Positions 18,850 to 26,999 are shown, numbered from the stretch's first letter. The stretch: DNA of 64,000 bases from Arthrobacter sp. zg-Y1171 (GCF_025244845.1 NZ_CP104264.1:2232001-2296000), one strand, 5' to 3'. Numbers and translations are program-made. The notes: a model not told the origin generated them from the letters alone.

Positions 18850-20252
18850 CAGAGCGCACCCATCAGGGCCTTGTAGAACGTGATGCCCTCGCCGAACGTC
18901 TCGATGCCCAGCCGTTCGTTGTCGGCGTGGATGCTGGCCCGGTCCGCGGCGCTCATCCGGAACGGGGCAAAGCGGTACACCGCATCGCAGATGGAGGTGA
19001 AACGCCGCGAATCGGTCCCGCCAAGCATGATGTACGGCACCGGAACGGCGTCCGGGAAGCAGGTCCGGATGGTTTCCTCCAGCAGGGCGAACTGGGCGTT
19101 GTCCGTCGCGGAGACCGGCGAGGGCTCATTGCCCTCCACCACGCGCAGGCTCACCTTGGGGTCCCGGATGATCGACCGCAGCCGCGACACAGTGGACGCC
19201 ACCGTCTCGCCCACGGCCACCCGGACATTGGCATTGGCCGTGGCGCGCGTGGCCAGGACATTGGATCCCTTGCTTCCCCGCAGCTGGGTCACGGCCACGG
19301 TGGTGCGGGTCATGGCGTTGGGCTCCCCGCCGAGCAGCCCGAACACCCGGGTCAGCGCACCGCGCAGGTGCCTGGCATTGCCCAGCACCGGACGGAGCGG
19401 CAGCGGCGCCGAGCCGGAGAGCCGCTGGACCATTTCCACGCTGACATCCGGAAGGGAGGCCGGGAAAGGACGGCGGTCCAGGCGGACGACGGCGCGGGCC
19501 AGGCGCGCCGTTGCACCCCTCCGGTTCGGCGTGGACGCATGCCCGCCGGCGTCCTCCACCGCCAGTTCGACGTCGAGGATGCCCTTTTCGGAGACGCCGA
19601 CGACGGCGAGCGGCGCAGACACGAACGGGAACGCACCCGAGGCCACCGCTCCCCCTTCATCCAGCACCAGCCAGGGACGGATGCCGCGTTCCGCGAGCAG
19701 GGCAGCGGCAGCAGCAGCCGTATCGCCGGCGGTTTCCTCGTTGTTGCCGAAGGAGAAGTAGATGTCCCCTGCGGGCGCGAACCCCTCGGCGAGCAGCTGT
19801 TCAGCCGCTTCCAGCACGGCTGCCAGCGCCCCCTTGTCATCGAGGGCCCCGCGGCCTTCGATGGAGGTTTCCGTGACCGTGCCGGCAAACGGCGGGTAGT
19901 CCCACCGCGACGGGTCCTCCACCGGGACCACGTCATAGTGGGCCATCAGCACCGCGGGACCCCTGCCGTCCGCGCCATCGACCGCCGCGCCGTCTCCGGC
20001 CGCGGCGTCGGGCGAGGCCGTCCCGGGCCAGCGGTACAGGAGCCCGAACCCGTTGACCCGTTCCAGCTGCAGGCCGGCGGAAACAAGGGGAAAGAGTTCC
20101 GGCAGTGCTGCGATAAAGGCCTCGAACTGGTCCGGCTCCATTTCCTCGGGCACCCGGGAGGAAACGGTGCGGTAGGTGAGGAGCCGGGCGAGCTTCGGAG
20201 CGGCCGCGCGGCCTAGTGCAGCGGCGGATAGCGCCGTGGGAGAGCTGGGCAT
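18849..20252 (-). CDS. M20-family metallopeptidase (ArgE/DapE/CPS1-like)
   Basis: This zinc-dependent exopeptidase or deacylase has about 467 residues. The zinc-binding motifs are in order: LMAHYDVVPVE (His and Asp), GRGALDDKGAL (bridging Asp), FGNNEETAGD (catalytic and metal Glu), LDEGGAV, and a late MLGGTDSRRF with its His equivalent nearby. The order and the long N-terminal lead resemble carboxypeptidase S-like M20 enzymes. The start is uncertain: ATG at 20252 is used here, and the frame stays open to a GTG at 20297 that would add 15 residues. It is first in an operon with the MFS gene, behind a palindromic candidate operator. Confidence 0.88.
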   Translation of the reverse strand: MPSSPTALSAAALGRAAAPKLARLLTYRTVSSRVPEEMEPDQFEAFIAALPELFPLVSAGLQLERVNGFGLLYRWPGTASPDAAAGDGAAVDGADGRGPAVLMAHYDVVPVEDPSRWDYPPFAGTVTETSIEGRGALDDKGALAAVLEAAEQLLAEGFAPAGDIYFSFGNNEETAGDTAAAAAALLAERGIRPWLVLDEGGAVASGAFPFVSAPLAVVGVSEKGILDVELAVEDAGGHASTPNRRGATARLARAVVRLDRRPFPASLPDVSVEMVQRLSGSAPLPLRPVLGNARHLRGALTRVFGLLGGEPNAMTRTTVAVTQLRGSKGSNVLATRATANANVRVAVGETVASTVSRLRSIIRDPKVSLRVVEGNEPSPVSATDNAQFALLEETIRTCFPDAVPVPYIMLGGTDSRRFTSICDAVYRFAPFRMSAADRASIHADNERLGIETFGEGITFYKALMGAL

Positions 20253-20300
20253 GGGAGCGAGTGTAGCGGCTGTGGCATGCATCACAGTCCACTGCACGGA

Positions 20301-20323
20301 AGATTAAGTTACCAAGCGGTAAC
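20301..20323 (-). promoter_or_regulatory. Palindrome GTTACC-N4-GGTAAC at the promoter of the M20-MFS operon
   Basis: A perfect 16-bp inverted repeat (20308-20323) sits one base upstream, on the minus strand, of a TAATCT -10 box (20306-20301). It therefore falls in the -35/-10 spacer, a classic repressor position. The cognate regulator is unknown; the Lrp gene is adjacent but Lrp sites usually look different. Confidence 0.55.
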
Positions 20324-20336
20324 CAGGCGGTGAGGC

Positions 20337-20813
20337 TCAGGCCTCCGGGGTTGCTGCGGCATGCAGCAGGGGCAGCATCCGCCCTTCGAAATGCGTGTTC
20401 AGCACAATCACCGAGGAAGTCCGCAGGACCGTGTTGGTGGCGACGATCGCGTCGATCACCCGCTGCAGATCAGAATTGGACCGCGCCGCCACCCGGGCCA
20501 GCAGGTCGCTCTCCCCCGAGACGGTATGCACCTCCTGGATTTCCGGAATCCGGGACAGTGCCGCAACCACTGCGTCATGGCCGGTGTCCTGGCGGATGGT
20601 GAGCGAGCAGTAGGCGACGACGTCGTACCCCAGGGCCTCGGCGTCGATCCGCGGACCCCAGCCGGCGATCACACCGGTCTCCTGCATCCGGTCCAGGCGG
20701 GCCTGGACCGTGGCCCGGGCAACGGCGAGCCGGCGCGAGGCCTCCAGCACCGACATCCGCGGGTTGTCGGTAAACAGGGTGACGATACGGGCATCCAGCG
20801 CGTCGGTGGGCAT
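20337..20813 (-). CDS. Lrp/AsnC-family transcriptional regulator
   Basis: This 158-residue amino-acid-responsive regulator has an N-terminal helix-turn-helix (DARIVTLFTDNPRMSVLEASRRLAVARATVQARLDRMQETGVIAGWG) and a C-terminal RAM ligand domain (VHTVSGESDLLARVAARSNSDLQRVIDAI). ATG at 20813 follows AAAGGA and lies where the family normally begins; the frame extends further upstream but without family sequence. It diverges from an amino acid permease gene, which is its most likely target along with itself. Confidence 0.93.
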   Translation of the reverse strand: MPTDALDARIVTLFTDNPRMSVLEASRRLAVARATVQARLDRMQETGVIAGWGPRIDAEALGYDVVAYCSLTIRQDTGHDAVVAALSRIPEIQEVHTVSGESDLLARVAARSNSDLQRVIDAIVATNTVLRTSSVIVLNTHFEGRMLPLLHAAATPEA

Positions 20814-20845
20814 GGGGTCCTTTCCGGGACTTAGCACAGGCAGTG

Positions 20846-20856
20846 TACAAATTGTA
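20846..20856. promoter_or_regulatory. TACAA-A-TTGTA inverted repeat, candidate Lrp operator
   Basis: A perfect 11-bp dyad lies 33 bases upstream of the lrp-like start, overlapping its likely -10 region on the minus strand (TACAAT / TACACT). AT-rich dyads of this type are usual for Lrp/AsnC proteins. A looser TGTACA occurs near 20919. Confidence 0.45.
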
Positions 20857-20999
20857 AAGGCAGCACGGCCGACTGCCGGAACCGACGGCACACAAACCGG
20901 CCTTAAGATGGAATCCGGTGTACAGTCCTGCAGCGGCATCCCTGCCCGCGGACGGCACGCACCGGCAGCCAATCCGTTCGTTCTAAGGCCTCTCCCGTT

Positions 21000-22433
21000 A
21001 TGCCCAGTTCCGCCCGCCCGTCCAGCACTGACACTGCGCTTCCGGCCGGGGAACCGTCCTCCGCGCGGAAGATGCAGCCGAGGCACCTTGTCCTGATGAG
21101 CCTCGGCAGTGCCATCGGCACCGGCCTTTTCGTAGGGTCCGGCGAAGGCATCGCAGCGGCCGGTCCGGCAGTGCTGATCTCCTTCCTAATCGCCGGAACC
21201 ATGGTGATTCTGATCATGCGCATGATGGGCGAGATGGCGGCGGCCGACCCCAGCAGCGGTGCGTTTTCCGTATATGCCGAGAAAGCCCTGGGGCGCACGG
21301 CGGGCACCACGGTCGGGTGGATGTGGTGGTTCCAGATCGTGATCGTCATAGCCGCGGAGGCTACGGCCGCTGCGGCCATCGTCGCCTCCCTGGTCCCCGG
21401 CGTCGAGCAGTGGATGCTGGCCCTGGCCTTCATCATCGTGTTTACCGCCGTCAACCTGGCCGGGGCTGCCAGCCTGGGCGAATTCGAGTACTGGTTTGCC
21501 ATCCTGAAGGTTGCCGCAATCATCATCTTCCTGGCGGTCGGCGTCGCCTTCGTGGCCGGACTGCTTCCCGGCGTCCCGTCGCCGGGCACCTCCAACCTCT
21601 TCGACAACGGCGGCTTCATGCCCAACGGCCTGACCGGGGTGGCCTCGGGACTGCTGCTGGTGGTCTTCGCTTTCGGCGGCACCGAGATCATCACCATCGC
21701 CGCAGCGGACACAGAGGAACCGTCCAAGAATATTGCCGGAGCGATCAACTCGGTGATCTGGCGGATCCTGGTCTTCTACATCGGTTCGGTGCTGGTGATG
21801 GTCACCGTACTGCCCTGGGACAGTGAAGCGCTGAGCACCGGCCCGTTCGTGGCCGTCCTGCATGCAGCGAAGGTCCCCGGTGCGGACACGGTCATGGCGG
21901 TCGTCATCGTCATCGCGCTGCTGTCCGCCATGAATGCGAACCTGTACGGCGCGTCCCGGATGATCTACTCCCTGGGCGAGCGCGGCCGGGCTCCGGCCGC
22001 CCTGGGCCGCCTCGGCTCCGGCGGAGTGCCCCGCCGGGCGGTGCTGGCGTCCGTGGTCTTCGGCTTCGTTGCCGTGGTGCTGAACTACCTCTACCCCGAC
22101 ACCGTGCTGATGATCCTGCTCAACACCGTCGGTTCCACCTGCCTGGTGGTCTGGGGCATCTCCATCGTTTCCCAGATCATCCTGCGGCGTCGGGCGGAAG
22201 CGGCCGGCGTCGAACTCACGTTCAAGATGTGGGCCTTCCCCTGGCTCTCCTACTTTGCGCTGGCACTGCTCGCGGGAATCGTGGTCCTTGGCTTCTTCGA
22301 CCCCGATGTGCGGATCCAGCTGCTGGCGACGGCGGCCCTCAGCACCGTGCTGGTCCTGCTGGCCTGGTCCTTCGAACGGCGCAGCGCTGCCAAGGCCCGC
22401 ACCGCACCCGGGGACCGAGCCGACCAGGCCTGA
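21000..22433 (+). CDS. Amino acid permease (APC superfamily)
   Basis: This 477-residue, 12-span secondary importer has the AAT-family opening MQPRHLVLMSLGSAIGTGLFVGSGEGIAAAGPAVLI, in which the GxG of span 1 binds substrate, and the span-2 motif RMMGEMAAADPSSGAFSVYAEKALG. The central AFGGTEIITIAAADTEEPSKNI and SAMNANLYGASRMIYSLGERG are typical of GABA/aromatic/proline-type permeases. The specific substrate cannot be told. It is divergent from the Lrp gene. No strong ribosome site precedes the ATG at 21000. Confidence 0.92.
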   Translation: MPSSARPSSTDTALPAGEPSSARKMQPRHLVLMSLGSAIGTGLFVGSGEGIAAAGPAVLISFLIAGTMVILIMRMMGEMAAADPSSGAFSVYAEKALGRTAGTTVGWMWWFQIVIVIAAEATAAAAIVASLVPGVEQWMLALAFIIVFTAVNLAGAASLGEFEYWFAILKVAAIIIFLAVGVAFVAGLLPGVPSPGTSNLFDNGGFMPNGLTGVASGLLLVVFAFGGTEIITIAAADTEEPSKNIAGAINSVIWRILVFYIGSVLVMVTVLPWDSEALSTGPFVAVLHAAKVPGADTVMAVVIVIALLSAMNANLYGASRMIYSLGERGRAPAALGRLGSGGVPRRAVLASVVFGFVAVVLNYLYPDTVLMILLNTVGSTCLVVWGISIVSQIILRRRAEAAGVELTFKMWAFPWLSYFALALLAGIVVLGFFDPDVRIQLLATAALSTVLVLLAWSFERRSAAKARTAPGDRADQA

Positions 22434-22506
22434 TAGGCAAACTGCCAAGCACATCCGGCGGCTGAACGCTACATTTGTACAGACTGCGTCATGTTCGGGG
22501 CGCTGT

Positions 22507-22542
22507 TTGCTCACTGTGGCGTGAAGCACTAAATTGCGGACC
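22507..22542 (+). promoter_or_regulatory. Promoter of the 2-oxoacid dehydrogenase operon, leaderless start
   Basis: TTGCTC (22507-22512), 17-base spacer, TAAATT (22530-22535), then 7 bases to ATG at 22543. There is no Shine-Dalgarno sequence. This is the best -35/-10 pair in the window. Confidence 0.6.
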
Positions 22543-23562
22543 ATGGACAATAATCTGCAACCTGCGGCCCTGCCGGCGGAGGAACTCCGGGAGCTGTACC
22601 GCCTGGTCACCGCCGTCCGGCAGCTGGACCTCGCCGCGATCGCCTGGCAGCGCCAGGGCATCATCCCCGGATACGCCCCGGAACTGGGCCAGGAAGCCGC
22701 CCAGGTGGGCAGCGCCTTCGCCATGGATCCCAAGCATGACTTCGTTTTCCCCACGTACCGGGAAATGGGCGTGGCGCTCACCATGGGCGTGGATATGACC
22801 GCCTATATGTCCACCCACAAGGCCAGCTGGCACGGCGGCCTCTACAACCCGGTGCAGACCCGGCTTGCGCCGATCCAGGCAGTGGTCGGCGGATCCGTGC
22901 TGCACGCCGTGGGCTGGGCGCACGGCCAGACCCTCGCCGGCGACCCCGGCGTGGCCCTGACCTACTTCGGCGACGGCGCCAGCTCCCAGGGCGACGTCCA
23001 TGAAGCAATGAACTTCGCCGGCGTCCTGAAGGCTCCGGTCATTTTCTTCGTCCAGAACAACGGCTGGGCCATTTCGCTGCCCACCGAGGCCCAGGTGGCC
23101 GGCGGAACCGTCGCCGCCCGTGCCGCCGGATACGGAATGAAGGCCATCACCGTGGACGGCAACGACGCCGCCGCCGTCGTCCTCGCCACGCGGGAGGCCG
23201 CCGCTCACGCCAGGGCCGGGCACGGTCCGGTACTGATCGAGGCCATGACCTACCGCCGCGGCCCGCACTCCACCAGCGACGATCCCGGCAGGTACCGGAG
23301 CCTGGCCGAGGAACGGCGCGACGAAGGCGTGGATCCGGTCCAGCTGCTGGCGGACCGGCTCCTGGCGGAAGGCCTGGCGGACGCCGACTTCCTGGACGCC
23401 GCGCTGCAGGACGCCAAGACCCATGCGGACACCGTCCGCGAGGGAGTCATGGCGCTCGGCCCCCGTCCCGGACGGGAAATGTTCGACTTCGTTTTTGCCG
23501 AGCCCACCGAAGCACTCAAAGCCCAGGCCCGCGCCTGGCGGGAGGAATCCGAACATGTCTGA
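22543..23562 (+). CDS. 2-oxoacid dehydrogenase E1 component, alpha subunit
   Basis: This TPP-dependent subunit decarboxylates a 2-oxoacid (pyruvate, branched-chain 2-oxoacid or similar) and, with E1 beta, transfers the acyl group to lipoate. The 339-residue protein has the TPP/Mg motif GDGASSQGDVHEAMNFAGVLKAPVIFFVQNN (GDG...NN). The phosphorylation-loop region is YRRGPHSTSDDPGRYR, typical of alpha2beta2 E1 enzymes. ATG at 22543 was chosen; there is no ribosome site but a good -10 box 7 bases upstream. It overlaps the beta gene by 8 bases. The substrate is not resolved by sequence; BCKDH, PDH and acetoin dehydrogenase E1 proteins are close relatives. Confidence 0.92.
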   Translation: MDNNLQPAALPAEELRELYRLVTAVRQLDLAAIAWQRQGIIPGYAPELGQEAAQVGSAFAMDPKHDFVFPTYREMGVALTMGVDMTAYMSTHKASWHGGLYNPVQTRLAPIQAVVGGSVLHAVGWAHGQTLAGDPGVALTYFGDGASSQGDVHEAMNFAGVLKAPVIFFVQNNGWAISLPTEAQVAGGTVAARAAGYGMKAITVDGNDAAAVVLATREAAAHARAGHGPVLIEAMTYRRGPHSTSDDPGRYRSLAEERRDEGVDPVQLLADRLLAEGLADADFLDAALQDAKTHADTVREGVMALGPRPGREMFDFVFAEPTEALKAQARAWREESEHV

Positions 23563-24661
23563 GCAGCTCAGCGACGCCGTGGCGTCCTCCGACCTGGAAG
23601 CCGCTGCCCGGAACACGGAGCAGACCGCCGCGCAGGAGCAGTCTCCCCTGGCCCCGTCCCCGGAGGACGGCGACGGCCGGGTGGAAAACCTCTCGATGCA
23701 GGCGGCCCTGAACCGGGCCCTGGCCGAAACCCTGGCCGAGGATCCCAAAGCCGTGGTCCTGGGCGAGGACGTGGGACGGCTCGGCGGAGTCTTCCGCATC
23801 ACCGACGGCCTGCAGAAGCGCTTCGGTCAGGACCGCGTTTTCGATACTCCGCTGGCGGAATCGGGCATCCTGGGCATGTCCGTGGGGCTGGCCATGGCCG
23901 GGTTCCACCCGATCCCCGAGGTGCAGTTCGACGGCTTCGCGTATCCGGCGGTAAACCAGATCGTCACCCAGCTGGCCCGGATGAACTACCGCAGCCGGGG
24001 CACGATGCCCATGCCGGTGACCCTGCGGGTCCCCAGTTTCGGCGGCATCCGCGCCCCCGAACACCACGGCGAGTCGCTGGAGGCGCTCTTCGCCCACGTT
24101 CCGGGATTGAAGGTGGTTTCCCCTTCCAGCCCGCACGAGGCCTACCACCTGCTGAAGCACGCCGTAGCCGTACCGGACCCGGTGATCTTCATGGAACCGA
24201 AGTCCCGCTACTGGCAGAAGGGCGACGTATTCCTGGACGACGCCGGCCCCCTGGAGGGCGCCAAGGTGGTCCGTCCGGGCAAGCACGTCACGCTGGTGGC
24301 GTGGGGCGCCATGGTGGCCCGCTGCCTCTCCGTGGCCGAGCTGGCAGCCGAGGACGGCATCGAGGTGGAGGTCCTGGACCTGCGGTGGCTGAAGCCGATC
24401 GACGCCGAGGGGCTGGCCGCCTCCGTCGCCCGGACCCGGCGCGCCGTCGTCGTCCATGAAGCGCCGCTGACCTCGGGCCTCGGCGCCGAAGTGGCCGCCC
24501 TGATCACCGAGCGCTGCTTCGATACCCTGCGCGCTCCGGTTGGGCGGGTCACGGGATTCGACGTACCGTATCCCTCAGGCGACCTTGAAGACGAATACAT
24601 CCCGAACATCGACCGCATCCTGTTCGGGATCCAGCGAGTATTGGAGTACCGGCGTGGCTGA
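23555..24661 (+). CDS. 2-oxoacid dehydrogenase E1 component, beta subunit
   Basis: This is the partner of E1 alpha (368 residues). ATG at 23555 follows GGAGGA and overlaps the alpha stop. The first 45 residues are a polar Glu/Ala-rich extension; the family core begins at SMQAALNRALAETLAEDPKAVVLGEDVGRLGGVFRITDGL. Family marks are DTPLAESGILGMSVGLAMAG, FGGIRAPEHHGESLEALFAHVPGLKVV and the C-terminal transketolase domain with EAPLTSGLGAEVAALI. Its stop overlaps the GTG of the lipoyl-protein gene by 8 bases, so the subunits are translationally coupled. Confidence 0.93.
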   Translation: MSEQLSDAVASSDLEAAARNTEQTAAQEQSPLAPSPEDGDGRVENLSMQAALNRALAETLAEDPKAVVLGEDVGRLGGVFRITDGLQKRFGQDRVFDTPLAESGILGMSVGLAMAGFHPIPEVQFDGFAYPAVNQIVTQLARMNYRSRGTMPMPVTLRVPSFGGIRAPEHHGESLEALFAHVPGLKVVSPSSPHEAYHLLKHAVAVPDPVIFMEPKSRYWQKGDVFLDDAGPLEGAKVVRPGKHVTLVAWGAMVARCLSVAELAAEDGIEVEVLDLRWLKPIDAEGLAASVARTRRAVVVHEAPLTSGLGAEVAALITERCFDTLRAPVGRVTGFDVPYPSGDLEDEYIPNIDRILFGIQRVLEYRRG

Positions 24662-24983
24662 AATCCCCTTCCCTCTTCCCGACCTCGGCGAAGGCCTGAT
24701 CGAGGCCACCGTGCTGGAGTGGCTGGTGTCCGTGGGCGACCAGGTGGAACGCAACCAGCCGCTGGTCGAGGTGGAAACCACCAAATCGGCGGTGGAGCTG
24801 CCCTCCCCGCAGGCCGGACGCGTTGCGCGCACCTACGGCGAGCCGGGTGAAACGATCAACGTCGGCGAACCGCTTATTGTCTTCGAGGTTCCGGACAACG
24901 CCGCCGGCATTGTGGGTACGGTGCCGCAGGAAGCTCCGGCGCGCCGCCGGGTCCGACTGACCGCCGCGCTGGACGAGGACTAG
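24654..24983 (+). CDS. Stand-alone lipoyl-domain protein of the dehydrogenase (E2 fragment)
   Basis: This swinging-arm protein carries lipoate for the E1 pair. At 109 residues it is one lipoyl domain (PFPLPDLGEGLIEATVLEWLVSVGD, lipoylated Lys44 in ETTKSAVE, hybrid end INVGEPLIVFEV) plus a short basic tail. The E1/E3-binding domain and the 2-oxoacid acyltransferase domain of normal E2 (400 or more residues) are absent. The GTG at 24654 is seven bases after GGAG. After its TAG and one further codon (GCA), the same frame reopens with a GTG into an alpha/beta hydrolase. Acetoin-dehydrogenase E2 (AcoC) is exactly a lipoyl-hydrolase fusion, so this looks like a split AcoC-like E2. The split could be natural or a sequencing change. 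Confidence 0.85.
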   Translation: MAEIPFPLPDLGEGLIEATVLEWLVSVGDQVERNQPLVEVETTKSAVELPSPQAGRVARTYGEPGETINVGEPLIVFEVPDNAAGIVGTVPQEAPARRRVRLTAALDED

Positions 24984-24986
24984 GCA

Positions 24987-25796
24987 GTGGCGGATTACGG
25001 CTCCCTGGTGGAAGGCACCGACCCCCGCCTTTCGGTGGAGAGTATCGACCCTGCCGAAGATGCCGGGGGCACGACGGCGCTGCGTCCCGTACTCCTGCTG
25101 CACGGCTTTGCCTCCAGCGCGCAGCTGAACTGGCATGACTCCGGATGGATCACCGCGCTGACCGCCGCGGGACGCCGGATCATTACCGTGGACCTGCCCG
25201 GCCACGGCGGCAGCGCCGCACCGGAGGACCTGGATTCCTACCGCCCCAGCCGCATCCGCGCGGACCTGCTGCAGGTACTCCAGGACGCAGGCGTTTCCCC
25301 GCTGGCCGACGGCGACCCGGCCAGCGGCCTGGACGTGGTGGGGTACTCCCTCGGTTCCCGCCTCGCCTGGGAATTCGGAGCCACCCAGCCCGAACTCGTG
25401 CACCGCATGGTGCTCGGAGGGCCGGGAAGCGGTGACCCGCTGGCGGACTTCGACCTCGATGCCGCCCGCGAAGCAGCGGCGGGCGGGGCGCCCGTGGCGG
25501 ATCCCCGCACCGCCGAACTGCTGCGCATGGCCCAGCTGGTTCCGCAGAACCGCCTGGCCGCGCTGTTCCGGATGATCGAGGCCATCAAGGAGGAACCCTT
25601 CTCCCCCGCAGCGGCGGTTCCGTCCATGCCGCTGCTCCTTGTCGCCGGGGAACGCGATGACCTCGCGGCGACGGCGCCCGAACTGGCCGCCCTGAGCGGG
25701 CAGGCCGGGATGCTCTCGCTTCCCGCCCGCACCCACACCAACGCCGTGACTTCGCGGGCATTCAAGAATGCTGCGGTGGAATTCCTGGCGGGCTAA
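24987..25796 (+). CDS. Alpha/beta hydrolase, in frame behind the lipoyl protein
   Basis: This 269-residue alpha/beta-fold protein has a complete catalytic triad by position: nucleophile Ser121 in GYSLGS, acid Asp224 or Asp225 in GERDDLA and His250 in RTHTNAV. The oxyanion motif is LLHGFASSAQLNWH. The GTG start is 3 bases after the TAG of the lipoyl gene and in the same frame. It ends the operon. Either it is a separate hydrolase (for example a thioesterase) or the acyl-handling half of an AcoC-like E2; the latter is suggested by order and frame but not shown. Confidence 0.85.
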   Translation: MADYGSLVEGTDPRLSVESIDPAEDAGGTTALRPVLLLHGFASSAQLNWHDSGWITALTAAGRRIITVDLPGHGGSAAPEDLDSYRPSRIRADLLQVLQDAGVSPLADGDPASGLDVVGYSLGSRLAWEFGATQPELVHRMVLGGPGSGDPLADFDLDAAREAAAGGAPVADPRTAELLRMAQLVPQNRLAALFRMIEAIKEEPFSPAAAVPSMPLLLVAGERDDLAATAPELAALSGQAGMLSLPARTHTNAVTSRAFKNAAVEFLAG

Positions 25797-25849
25797 TAAC
25801 AGCTTGGTCACGACGGCTCGTTATCCGCCAACATTTCCGGGTGCACGCT

Positions 25850-25929
25850 AAGATGAAAAGGCTAGTGGACTCGCCTGACATTGATCAGCCTACTGATTAA
25901 TGCCAGGCGAGATTCCCTGCTTTCATCTT
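25850..25929 (+). repeat. 80-base imperfect inverted repeat in the kinase leader
   Basis: The inner stem is 19 bp: 25870-25888 pairs with 25893-25911 around a CCTA loop, with one A-C mismatch and one G-U. The outer stem AAGATGAAAAG (25850-25860) pairs with CTTTCATCTT (25920-25929) with one bulge. It lies between the hydrolase stop and the kinase ribosome site. No T-run follows, so it is not a standard terminator. Confidence 0.8.
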
Positions 25930-25951
25930 TGACCCTCAAGGGAGGACACCC

Positions 25952-26920
25952 GTGGATGTACTCCTGGGGCACCGTTACCGCACCACCGAACTCATCGGGT
26001 CCGGCGGCGCTGCCGCTGTCTACCGCGGGGTCGACGAAAACCTTGGCCGGGAAGTGGCCGTCAAGCTTTTCAACGCCGGGTTCCGCGAGGATGACGAAAC
26101 CCGCCGCCAGCAGATCGAAATGCAGCTGCTGGCAACCCTGAACCACCCCGGCTTGGTCACCCTGCTGGACGCCGGCGTCAACGTTGACGACGAGGGCCGC
26201 AGCTCCAGCTTCCTCGTGATGGAGCTGGTGGACGGACCGGACCTGCGGGGCCTGCTCAAGGAAGGTCCCCTCTCCTCCTCCGCAACGGCGGCGCTGGGTG
26301 CCGATCTGGCCGATGCGCTGAACTACGTGCACAGCAACGGAGTGATCCACCGCGACGTAAAGCCTGCGAACATCCTGCTTTTCCCCCAGGAAGACATGGA
26401 CACCCGCCTCTACCCGAGGCTCACTGACTTCGGCATTGCCCGGATGGTCGAAGCCACCGTTGCCACCGCCAACGGCGCAACCATCGGAACTGCGAACTAC
26501 CTGAGCCCGGAACAGGCGCAGGGGGCTGCCGTGGACCCGCGGACAGATGTCTACTCGCTGGGCCTGGTGCTCCTGGAGTGCCTGACCGGGGAAAAGGCCT
26601 TCCCCGGACCGATTGTGGAAGCAGCCGTGGCACGCCTGCTCCGTGACCCCGAGATCCCCGAGTGGGTGGGGCCGGATTGGACGGGCATCCTGCGGGCCAT
26701 GACGTCCCGCCTGGTGGACGCACGCCCCGAGGCCCACGAAGTGGCAGTGGCGCTTCGTTCCCTGGCCTCTGAAGCCATGGTGCTGGATGGACCGTCGACC
26801 GTTCCTTCGCCGGACTCCGCGCTCAGCGATCCGGACACCGGTGAATCCGCAACGGGCGGCGTCACCACGGGCAACATCTATATTCCGGCGCCGCCGCAGC
26901 ACGCCCCCAGTCTGGGCTAG
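25952..26920 (+). CDS. Serine/threonine protein kinase, soluble
   Basis: This 322-residue Hanks-type kinase has glycine loop GSGGAAAVYRG (16-26), ATP-anchoring Lys38 in VAVKLF, catalytic loop HRDVKPANIL (133-142), metal loop DFG (159-161) and activation-segment end LSPEQAQG (184-191). There is no transmembrane span and no PASTA domain, unlike PknB, so it is cytosolic. A Ser/Thr/Asp-rich tail of about 60 residues may hold autophosphorylation sites. The GTG start at 25952 follows GGGAGG. The gene stands alone between the structured leader and a terminator. Targets are unknown. Confidence 0.93.
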   Translation: MDVLLGHRYRTTELIGSGGAAAVYRGVDENLGREVAVKLFNAGFREDDETRRQQIEMQLLATLNHPGLVTLLDAGVNVDDEGRSSSFLVMELVDGPDLRGLLKEGPLSSSATAALGADLADALNYVHSNGVIHRDVKPANILLFPQEDMDTRLYPRLTDFGIARMVEATVATANGATIGTANYLSPEQAQGAAVDPRTDVYSLGLVLLECLTGEKAFPGPIVEAAVARLLRDPEIPEWVGPDWTGILRAMTSRLVDARPEAHEVAVALRSLASEAMVLDGPSTVPSPDSALSDPDTGESATGGVTTGNIYIPAPPQHAPSLG

Positions 26921-26943
26921 GCCGGACGGGCCGGAGAAGACAT

Positions 26944-26980
26944 AAAAAACGGATCGGTCCTGCTGGACCGATCCGTTTTT
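26944..26980. terminator. Bidirectional intrinsic terminator
   Basis: ACGGATCGGTCC and GGACCGATCCGT pair around a TGCT loop, flanked by an A-run on the left (26944-26949) and a T-run on the right (26976-26980). It ends the kinase gene (+) and the small acidic gene (-). Confidence 0.93.
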
Positions 26981-26999
26981 CGTCGAGGGGCGGAAGAGG

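Noticed and set aside
24983..24986. Sequencing error making a false stop between lipoyl and hydrolase genes
   Set aside because: Not provable here. The TAG is followed closely by a start codon and the lipoyl protein has a plausible end, so separate genes are annotated and the possibility is kept as a finding.
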